Shown: positions 1-5,420 of the stretch, in pieces | How the letters are laid out: the number at the start of each line of letters is the position of its first letter | Numbering within the stretch: position 1 is the stretch's first letter | Assembly: GCA_021817645.1 (NCBI GenBank) | Contig: JAKAGH010000117.1 | Coordinates: 1-9,187 of the forward strand | Direction: 5' to 3' | DNA: 9,187 nucleotides | Source: Deltaproteobacteria bacterium | Lineage (GTDB): Bacteria > Desulfobacterota > Desulfobaccia > Desulfobaccales > 0-14-0-80-60-11 | Made by a program: the position numbers and the translations under genes | The notes under the pieces: generated by a model | What the model saw: only the letters and a program-made list of their open reading frames with translations | Database searches by the model: none | What the model was told of the DNA's origin: nothing

Positions 1-1259
1 TGCCAATCAGTAGCGGTAACGCCAGGTGCGGGCCGCCCCCAGGTGTTGCCGTAATTATCCGGCGCCCCGGTAAAATGCCGGACAATCAGGCGGTGCAGCA
101 TGTTCATATTGGGCAGGATTCCATGAAAGCCCGCCACCTTGGTCACCAGTCTATCTTGGATTTCCCAGTAACCGAAGTCATCAGGAGTAATGCAGACGAC
201 GTTCTTCAGTTGGAGGAAATAGGGTAACGCACCCTCAAAGGGCACCGTGCCGTCGCCGGTCACTCTACTTTTAACCGGGTCTTTGCCGTCGTCCCAGGTA
301 TTGTCCCGGTCATCGGACTTGAAATTAAAGTAGGGTCCCTGGGGCGTATCGATAACCTCCAAGCGGACGCGGGTGGTGGAGTCTACCCCCACGACACAGA
401 GCCAGTCTGGTGCGGTCAACCCCGCCTTTTCCAGTCCGAAGCCTTCAACCCGCTGCCGGTGAATTTGAGCAGTCGCCAGCATCTCCTGGAAGAGATCCCG
501 GGCCTGTGCCTCAGGGTCTTTTTTAGTTACGGCATACAAACGGACGTATTCTCTCAGGGTCCCAAAAATACTGGGCTGCCACTTCTCCGGGTTGAAGAAG
601 TCTACCCCGACACCCGGAAAGGAGGGGAGAAGATGATAAAGCGCCGGCGTTACCCGGGCAGATTCACGTTCCCTGGAACTGGGGGCGCTGGTGCCCAGAT
701 TGGCCGTTCCGGTAGTGACCTTGATTACCGCTTCAAATGAACCCCGGAAAGGGGTGGCCAGGGTAGCCACCTTGCCCACCCGGGCTTTGCCGCCATATTT
801 ATCCAGGTACCCGGTGACTATCAGGCCCCCCATGGAGTGGCCCACCAGGTTTACCTTGGGGGCATTGCCGTATCCGGAGTCATAATAGTGCTTCATCAAC
901 TTGGTGCGTTCAATCACCTCCTCAATGAACCCCGCCAACTGCTCCTCCAGCAGGTGGAGAGGCTGCCGCCAATCGTAGCCGAAGGGGAAGACCGGCGCCG
1001 GTTGATCCGCCGTGGGACTCAGGTTATAGCGCAGCTCTTGAACTAACTCCTTGTAGGCAATCTCATAGACCTGGTCCGGCTGTAAACGCGCCGGTTCCCT
1101 GGCCTCGTAGCGGATATTGTCGGGATGCAGCGAGACCCGCTCATAATCCTTGGTCAGCACCGACCAGACGATTTCCGGGGGCAAAGGGTATTCGTCACGG
1201 AGGCAGGTTGCCGTGATACCCGGCACCACAATGACGGGGTTAGGAATAGCTGGGTCCAT
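1..1259 (-). CDS. LCAT-family alpha/beta hydrolase (lipase/acyltransferase-like), partial: 3' end beyond the window
   Basis: Reading the minus strand from the ATG at 1259-1257 gives 419 codons without a stop before the left edge, so the C-terminus is missing. The start has a strong Shine-Dalgarno, AGGAGG, 6 nt upstream. An oxyanion-type VVPGI lies near residues 11-15 and FGYDWR near 93-98; both are typical of the lecithin:cholesterol acyltransferase/phospholipase family. The nucleophile elbow GHSMGG puts the catalytic Ser at 142. GDGTVP places the acid at Asp336, and GFHG places the likely catalytic His at 379, so the whole triad is visible. No signal peptide or membrane segment is seen at the N-terminus, so a cytoplasmic enzyme is inferred. 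The family hydrolyses or transfers acyl chains on lipid esters; the substrate here cannot be read from sequence. It is transcribed divergently from the AOR gene. The fold call is firm and the substrate is unknown. Confidence 0.9.
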   Translation of the reverse strand, partial: MDPAIPNPVIVVPGITATCLRDEYPLPPEIVWSVLTKDYERVSLHPDNIRYEAREPARLQPDQVYEIAYKELVQELRYNLSPTADQPAPVFPFGYDWRQPLHLLEEQLAGFIEEVIERTKLMKHYYDSGYGNAPKVNLVGHSMGGLIVTGYLDKYGGKARVGKVATLATPFRGSFEAVIKVTTGTANLGTSAPSSRERESARVTPALYHLLPSFPGVGVDFFNPEKWQPSIFGTLREYVRLYAVTKKDPEAQARDLFQEMLATAQIHRQRVEGFGLEKAGLTAPDWLCVVGVDSTTRVRLEVIDTPQGPYFNFKSDDRDNTWDDGKDPVKSRVTGDGTVPFEGALPYFLQLKNVVCITPDDFGYWEIQDRLVTKVAGFHGILPNMNMLHRLIVRHFTGAPDNYGNTWGRPAPGVTATDW

Positions 1260-1343
1260 GGGCGCCTCCTTTTTGTCGGGGGTGAACGGACGGCCTTTGC
1301 TCTCTTTGGCAAGATTACCGATTATGATCCATGCACTACCATT

Positions 1344-1372
1344 CTTACATCATTTTTCCATCTTGATGTAAA
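1344..1372 (-). promoter_or_regulatory. Sigma70-like promoter for the LCAT-family gene
   Basis: On the minus strand, TTTACA (1372-1367) is a 5/6 match to the -35 box. It is followed by a 17-nt spacer and TGTAAG (1349-1344), a 4/6 match to the -10 box. A TGA immediately before the -10 gives an extended -10 (TGn). This would leave a leader of about 80 nt before the ATG at 1259. The call rests on motif and spacing only. Confidence 0.45.
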
Positions 1373-1403
1373 GATTAACTTCGAACCGTGAACCCTTCAA
1401 AGC

Positions 1404-1432
1404 TTGACACCGTATTTTCCGGAAGATAACAT
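1404..1432 (+). promoter_or_regulatory. Sigma70-like promoter for the AOR gene
   Basis: A perfect -35 box TTGACA (1404-1409) is followed by a 17-nt spacer and TAACAT (1427-1432), a 4/6 match to TATAAT. Transcription would begin near 1439 and give a leader of about 75 nt. The leader ends in a small GGGG/CCCC hairpin (1487-1499) and the ribosome binding site AGGAGG (1503-1508), 5 nt before the ATG. The -35 box lies 31 bp from the -35 of the divergent lipase promoter, so one regulator could act on both; that is inference. Confidence 0.5.
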
Positions 1433-1513
1433 TAGACCTGAAATTGCCAGTAATTTATAGTCTTATCGCTATCAAGCCATTGCGGCGGGGAAGCACCCCC
1501 ATAGGAGGAGTTT

Positions 1514-3247
1514 ATGGCCAAGATTTTGCGTCTCGACATGGCTCGCAGAACTTTCCGTTGGGAAGAGGCCAAAGCCGATTATGCCGGGCTCGGGGGCCGG
1601 GCCCTGACTTCCCGGGTCATCAAGCACGAGGTGCCCGCCACCTGCCACCCGTTAAGCGCGGCCAACAAACTGGTGGTGGCCCCGGGCATCCTCACCGGCA
1701 CCAGCGCGGCCAATTCCGGGCGCATCTCCGTGGGGGGCAAATCCCCCCTGACCGGCGGCATTAAGGAAAGCAACTCCGGGGGGCTCCTTTCCCAGAAGCT
1801 GGCCCGCCTGGGCGTCCAGGCGATAGTGGTGGAGGGCAAACCGGACACGGAGGAATTCAGTCTGGTAAAAATCTCGAAAGACGGGGTGGAGTTTTTTCCT
1901 GCGTCTGAATACGAAGGGCTGGGCAATTACCGGACCATGGCCCGTCTCTGGCAGCGCTTCGGCAAAGGCGTGGGAGTGATGAGCATTGGCCAGGCCGGGG
2001 AGAAGCGCCTCAGCGCGGCCAGCATCCATTTCGCCGATCCCCACGGCCGGCCGGGACGGGCCGCGGGCCGGGGCGGCCTGGGGGCCCTGATGGGCTCCAA
2101 AAAGCTAAAGGCCATCGTCGTGGATGACCGGGGCGCATCTCCCGTGGCCCTGGCGGACCCGGAAAAATTCAAGGCCGCGGCCCGGAAATGGGCCAAATAT
2201 CTCACCGAGCACCCGGTGAGCGGCCAGGCCCTGCCTACTTACGGCACCGCGGTGCTCATCAACATCGTCAACGAGGCCGGGGCCCTGCCCACCAAGAATT
2301 TCCGGGGCGGCCGCTTCGAATTCGCCGAGGACATCAGCGGCGAACGCATGGTGGACCTGATTAAACAACGGGGCGGCAAGACCAAGGAAGGCTGCCATCC
2401 CGGCTGTCTGATCCAATGCTCCCAATCCTACCACGACGCCAAGGGGAAATATCTCACTTCCGGCTTCGAGTATGAAACCATCTGGGCCCTGGGGGCCAAT
2501 ACCTTAATCAAGCACCTGGATGACATCGCCCGCCTGGACCGCCTCTGCGACGACTTCGGCCTGGATACCATCGAAATGGGAGTGACCCTGGGGGTGATGA
2601 TGGAAGGGGGCGTCATCCCCTGGGGGGACGGCCCCGGGGCCATCAAGATGCTGAAAAAAGTGGGGACGAATGACCCTTGGGGGCTGATCCTCGGCAACGG
2701 CTCGGCCTTTGCGGGCCAGGCGCTGGGGGTGGACCGGGTGCCCGCGGTGAAACGCCAGGGACTGCCCGCCTACGATCCCCGGGCGGAAAAGGGCGTGGGC
2801 CTCACCTATGCCACCAGTCCCATGGGCGGCGACCATACCGCGGGCTACGGCGTGGCCACCAATCTCCTGAAGTGCGGCGGCGTGGGGGACCCCCTGAAGA
2901 AGGAAGGCAATATCGAGCTCTCCCGGAATCTGCAGATTGCCACCGCGGCCATTGACTCCACGGGGCTCTGCCTCTTTGTGGCCTTCCCGGTGCTGGACAA
3001 TGCGGACGCGCTCCAGTGTATTGTGGATATGATCAACGCCCGCTACGGCACCAAGCTGACTACGGCTGACGTGGGGGAATTGGGCCGGCAGGTGCTCCAC
3101 GATGAACTGAGCTTCAACCATGATGCGGGCTTTACCAAGGCCCACGACCGCTTGCCGGAATTCTTCAAAGAAAACCTGAAAGACCCCCATAACGTTACCT
3201 GGGATTTTACCGACGCCGAGATCGACTCAGTGCTGGGGGATTTGTAA
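1514..3247 (+). CDS. Aldehyde:ferredoxin oxidoreductase (tungstopterin/molybdopterin enzyme)
   Basis: Protein of 577 residues, slightly shorter than the roughly 605-residue Pyrococcus furiosus AOR. The family oxidises aldehydes to carboxylic acids in the cytoplasm using ferredoxin, a bis-pterin W (or Mo) cofactor and one [4Fe-4S] cluster. Visible landmarks: N-terminal GLGGRALTSRV (25-35) and the glycine-rich GGKSPLTGGIKESNSGG (74-90) of the pterin-binding first domain; GSKKLKAI (194-201); cluster cysteines 294, 298 and 302 plus Cys486 in DSTGLC; pterin-contact-type motif DTIEMG (351-356); FEYET with Glu319 and GGDHT with His441, matching the active-site Glu and His of characterised AORs. The first two cluster cysteines are spaced CX3C instead of the classic CX2C. 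No signal peptide is seen. The start follows AGGAGG by 5 nt. The gene is followed by a MoaD-like carrier, which supports a pterin-cofactor enzyme. The exact aldehyde substrate, and W versus Mo, are not readable. The family call is secure. Confidence 0.95.
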   Translation: MAKILRLDMARRTFRWEEAKADYAGLGGRALTSRVIKHEVPATCHPLSAANKLVVAPGILTGTSAANSGRISVGGKSPLTGGIKESNSGGLLSQKLARLGVQAIVVEGKPDTEEFSLVKISKDGVEFFPASEYEGLGNYRTMARLWQRFGKGVGVMSIGQAGEKRLSAASIHFADPHGRPGRAAGRGGLGALMGSKKLKAIVVDDRGASPVALADPEKFKAAARKWAKYLTEHPVSGQALPTYGTAVLINIVNEAGALPTKNFRGGRFEFAEDISGERMVDLIKQRGGKTKEGCHPGCLIQCSQSYHDAKGKYLTSGFEYETIWALGANTLIKHLDDIARLDRLCDDFGLDTIEMGVTLGVMMEGGVIPWGDGPGAIKMLKKVGTNDPWGLILGNGSAFAGQALGVDRVPAVKRQGLPAYDPRAEKGVGLTYATSPMGGDHTAGYGVATNLLKCGGVGDPLKKEGNIELSRNLQIATAAIDSTGLCLFVAFPVLDNADALQCIVDMINARYGTKLTTADVGELGRQVLHDELSFNHDAGFTKAHDRLPEFFKENLKDPHNVTWDFTDAEIDSVLGDL

Positions 3248-3266
3248 CGCCCGAGTTTTAAAGGAT

Positions 3267-3330
3267 AACCGCCGATGCACGCCGATAAACGCGGATATTT
3301 ATTTGCGTTCATCGGTGTGCATCGGCGGTT
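3267..3330. repeat. Long palindromic (REP-like) repeat, copy 1
   Basis: Two 26-nt arms (3267-3292 and 3305-3330) are complementary except at two positions, one of which would be a G.U wobble in RNA. They flank a 12-nt AT-rich loop. The element begins 19 nt after the AOR stop and ends 10 nt before the moaD-like start. Part of it recurs at 3604-3637, including an exact 17-nt match (3269-3285 = 3621-3637). There is no T-tract, so it is not a classical terminator. It could stabilise the 3' end of the AOR message or lower expression of the downstream gene. Confidence 0.8.
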
Positions 3331-3340
3331 AAAATTAACC

Positions 3341-3580
3341 ATGCCCCTGCACATCTTCCTCAACGCCACCCTGCGCCATTATCTTCCCGGCTATAATCCT
3401 TACCAGGGGCTCTCCCTGGAAGTGCCTCCCGGCACCAGCGTCGCCCAGGTTATCGGCCGGCTGGGGCTCCCGCCTCAGGAAGTCACCCTGATCATGGTGG
3501 ACGGCCGCCGCCGGGAAGCGGACTTTCCTCTCCAGGGCCAGGAACGCCTGGGCCTGTTCCCGCCGATTGGGGGAGGATGA
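3341..3580 (+). CDS. MoaD/ThiS-family sulfur carrier protein (AOR-associated)
   Basis: Protein of 79 residues with a ubiquitin-like (beta-grasp) pattern: MPLHIFLNATLRHYLPG at the start, VPPGTSVAQVIGRLGLP in the middle (29-45), VDGRRREADFPLQ, then FPPIGGG at the C-terminus. The terminal Gly-Gly is the site that an E1 enzyme adenylates and that is then thiocarboxylated. The product would supply sulfur for the dithiolene of molybdopterin or tungstopterin. An upstream in-frame ATG at 3275 exists, but that stretch lies inside the palindromic repeat and translates to non-family sequence, so the start at 3341 is preferred. That start lacks a visible Shine-Dalgarno and is preceded directly by the inverted repeat GGTTAA-AA-TTAACC (3327-3340). 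It is 93 bp downstream of AOR, probably the same transcript. The E1 encoded convergently at 3651-4478 is its natural partner. It could instead serve ThiS-like chemistry; AOR context favours the pterin cofactor. Confidence 0.85.
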   Translation: MPLHIFLNATLRHYLPGYNPYQGLSLEVPPGTSVAQVIGRLGLPPQEVTLIMVDGRRREADFPLQGQERLGLFPPIGGG

Positions 3581-3583
3581 ATA

Positions 3584-3637
3584 ATCGGCGTCTATCTGCG
3601 TTTATCGGCGGTGAGTATTAACCGCCGATGCACGCCG
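3584..3637. repeat. Palindromic repeat, copy 2 (rearranged/partial), between convergent genes
   Basis: The inner hairpin has 9-bp perfect arms ATCGGCGGT (3604-3612) and ACCGCCGAT (3621-3629) with an 8-nt loop. Outer CGGCGT (3586-3591) and ACGCCG (3632-3637) can also pair. The right half matches the left arm of copy 1 exactly over 17 nt (3269-3285). The left half resembles the right arm of copy 1, so the order of the halves is inverted. It fills most of the 70-bp gap between the ends of the carrier gene and the E1 gene. It may act as a bidirectional transcript end, although there is no T-tract. Confidence 0.7.
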
Positions 3638-3650
3638 CTCTCCGATTCTC

Positions 3651-4478
3651 CTACTCCAAACTCAAAATTTCCAACATGCCGGTGTCGCCGTCGCAGTGGG
3701 CCAGGCGGCGGTGGTAGGCCAGGGGGTGTCCCAGGAGCAGGCGCAGGGCCTCCTGGACCTGGAGGCTGGCGGTGAGGGTGACGGTGGAGGCCAGGATGCC
3801 GGGAGGGGTTTCCGGCAGGTCGGCCCCTTGGGGGTAGAAGTGACTGAAATCCAGGACATCATCAGGCAGGATGGTGGCCACCTGGCCGAACTTGGCGCTC
3901 ACCGCGCCGTGGATCAGGGGCACCCGGGCCTCCCGGGCCGAGGCCAACAGCATTTGCCGGGCGGGAATCGAGTCCAGAGCGTCCAGGACCACCTGCACCC
4001 GGGGGAGAAAGGTCCGGATATTTTCCTGGTCCAGGAAACGGGCAATGGGCTCCACGCTCAGAGCGGGATTGAGGTCCTGGAGGTACTGGGCGGTGGCCAG
4101 GGCCTTGTTCTGCCCCAGGGTTTGGGGGGTGGCCAGGAACTGGCGGTTGAGGTTGGCGGGATTGAAGACATCGCCGTCCGCCAGCAGCAGGCGGCCCACG
4201 CCCACCCGGGCCAGGAGCTGGGCCTGGCAGCCGCCCAGGCCCCCCAGCCCCACCACCAGGGCGGAACTATGAAACAGGCGCAGTTGCTCAGCCACAGTCA
4301 GGGCCGGAAAATTTCTCTCAAAGCATTCCGGGAAGACGCCGGCCGTCAGCGCCGCCTCCACGGCCTGCCTGGCGGTCTGGCCGGTATCTTGGGCCCATTG
4401 CCGGAGGTCGGCGTCTTTGATCAGGCGAAATGCCTGGCCCCCGCGCTGCCCCGTGATAGCCAAAGAATCCAGATCCAT
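3651..4478 (-). CDS. ThiF/MoeB/HesA-family E1-like adenylyltransferase
   Basis: Protein of 275 residues. The nucleotide-binding loop GLGGLGG is at 77-83, followed by LLLADGDVFNPANLNRQ (97-113) with the acidic residues and Asn/Arg of the ATP site, GQNKA with Lys125, and VLDALDSIPARQML (164-177), equivalent to the MoeB Asp-rich segment. The N-terminal stretch GVFPECFERNFPALTVAEQLRLF is typical of the family just before the Rossmann domain. The family adenylates the C-terminal glycine of MoaD/ThiS-like carriers in the cytoplasm. Unlike E. coli MoeB, no paired CXXC zinc motifs are present; the only cysteines are 52, 84 and 262. The start follows GAAGGA by about 7 nt. The gene lies 33 bp downstream of the flavoprotein gene on the same strand and converges on the AOR-moaD pair, whose carrier is the likely substrate. 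MoeB-like rather than ThiF-like function is inferred from context only. Confidence 0.88.
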   Translation of the reverse strand: MDLDSLAITGQRGGQAFRLIKDADLRQWAQDTGQTARQAVEAALTAGVFPECFERNFPALTVAEQLRLFHSSALVVGLGGLGGCQAQLLARVGVGRLLLADGDVFNPANLNRQFLATPQTLGQNKALATAQYLQDLNPALSVEPIARFLDQENIRTFLPRVQVVLDALDSIPARQMLLASAREARVPLIHGAVSAKFGQVATILPDDVLDFSHFYPQGADLPETPPGILASTVTLTASLQVQEALRLLLGHPLAYHRRLAHCDGDTGMLEILSLE

Positions 4479-4511
4479 CGCCCATCCTTCCGAGATCAGG
4501 ATGACTGGGAA

Positions 4512-5420
4512 TCATCCATTGAATTTGCGAATAATTTCCGCGGCTTCTCCTTGATGCCGCAGGGCCAGCGTACAAATACTCACGGCATCCGCGCCGATAT
4601 GCAGGTATTTCCGGACATCCTCCCGATCCTTCACGCCGCAGCCCATGATTAAAGGCAGATTCACCTTTTTACGCAGGTGGGCATTATACTCCAGCGCCGC
4701 AGCCAGGGCCGGGCCGCCGGATACCCCCCCGCCCCCCACCGGCCGCAGGGGTGAGCGCTCATGGAAGTAAATCATGGCAAAGGGGATGGTGTTGATGGCG
4801 TGAAGGGCATTAACGCCCAGGCTTTCCAGTTCCTGGGCAAACTCATACGGGTGGCAGATGCTGATTTTGACGATCAAGAAGATGTCGGGGTATTTTTCTT
4901 TTACTTCCCGGCTGCACTTGAGCCCCTGAGCCACGTTTTCCCGGATGGCTTCCCGGGAATTGGGGCAGGAAAAGTTGAGTTCCAGGGCCCAAAAGTCGGA
5001 GCCCAGAAGGTTCTGATAGATGCCAATGGCTTCCAGGGTGTCCTTAATCGCCAGCACCGTGCCCTTGGCAAATTCCGGATAAAGATTGGGGATCACCTGA
5101 AAACCCTGGCCCGCGGCCACCTTGATTTCCCGGGCGCAGGTCTTGGCCCCCGGATTAGTAAGGCCGTAGGCGTTGAGCATACCGCGTCCGGGCAGTCTGC
5201 GGATATATTTCCAGGTCAGGGGGTTCCAGGCGTTGAAATTGCCGCTTCTCTTAAACCGGGTGGCGGATTTGGCCAGGATGGTCGTCCCCGTCTCCCTGAC
5301 AGCCCGGAGCAGCCGCCGGTAGCCGGGCAGGAGGGTGTAGGGAAAAATGCCCCGGCCCCCGAGGCCCAGGGCCGTGGAGATGACTACGGTGGAGATGCGG
5401 CCGTTTCCCGCCTGTATCAT
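4512..5420 (-). CDS. Dihydroorotate dehydrogenase-like FMN flavoprotein (class 1 fold, divergent)
   Basis: Protein of 302 residues with the TIM-barrel FMN pattern of class 1 dihydroorotate dehydrogenases: Lys51 in AKSAT; NAYGLTNPG (83-91), equivalent to the substrate-contact NxxGLxNxG; ELNFSCPNS with Asn149, Cys152 (class 1 catalytic base) and Asn154; VKIS with Lys185; INT (209-211); GGGGVSGG (229-236) and GCGVKDREDV followed by GADAVSICT (276-284) for FMN phosphate binding. In pyrimidine synthesis such enzymes convert dihydroorotate to orotate. The N-terminus (STALGLGGRGIFPYTLLPG) departs from the usual NPV-type start, and no PyrK electron-transfer subunit lies nearby, so it may be a 1A-type enzyme or a paralogue with another substrate. 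The ATG overlaps the hemW stop as ATGA, implying translational coupling. I am sure of the superfamily and unsure of the reaction, so no gene symbol is given. Confidence 0.78.
   Translation of the reverse strand: MIQAGNGRISTVVISTALGLGGRGIFPYTLLPGYRRLLRAVRETGTTILAKSATRFKRSGNFNAWNPLTWKYIRRLPGRGMLNAYGLTNPGAKTCAREIKVAAGQGFQVIPNLYPEFAKGTVLAIKDTLEAIGIYQNLLGSDFWALELNFSCPNSREAIRENVAQGLKCSREVKEKYPDIFLIVKISICHPYEFAQELESLGVNALHAINTIPFAMIYFHERSPLRPVGGGGVSGGPALAAALEYNAHLRKKVNLPLIMGCGVKDREDVRKYLHIGADAVSICTLALRHQGEAAEIIRKFNG

Larger units (their letters stand above)
1260..1513. other. Divergent intergenic region between the lipase-like gene and AOR
   Basis: This 254-bp gap contains no convincing ORF or RNA gene. 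It carries the two back-to-back promoter candidates described separately and visibly AT-richer DNA than the flanking genes. Between the two -35 boxes is a short tandem direct repeat, GAACCGT then GAACCCT (1383-1396), which could be a regulator site but is too short to call. No recognisable molybdenum/tungsten cofactor riboswitch architecture was seen in the AOR leader. Confidence 0.6.

Noticed and set aside
459..1391. Several short plus-strand ORFs (64-106 codons) in the left 1.4 kb
   Set aside because: They oppose the open minus-strand LCAT-family frame, which has a complete catalytic triad; the frame is easy to miss because its stop lies outside the window.
1440..1513. Moco/Wco riboswitch in the AOR leader
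   Set aside because: The leader is only about 75 nt and shows just a 4-bp hairpin, too small for the known molybdenum/tungsten cofactor riboswitch fold.
2504..3190. A 228-codon minus-strand ORF within AOR
   Set aside because: It is a shadow rich in His, Gly and Pro with no recognisable domain; AOR on the plus strand is unambiguous.
3584..3637. Classical rho-independent terminator between the convergent genes
   Set aside because: The hairpin is good but no T-run follows on either strand, and the sequence is a copy of a repeat found elsewhere in the window.
3696..4652. A 318-codon plus-strand ORF opposite the E1 and flavoprotein genes
   Set aside because: It is a glycine/glutamine-rich antisense shadow of two well-supported genes, a common artefact in GC-rich DNA.
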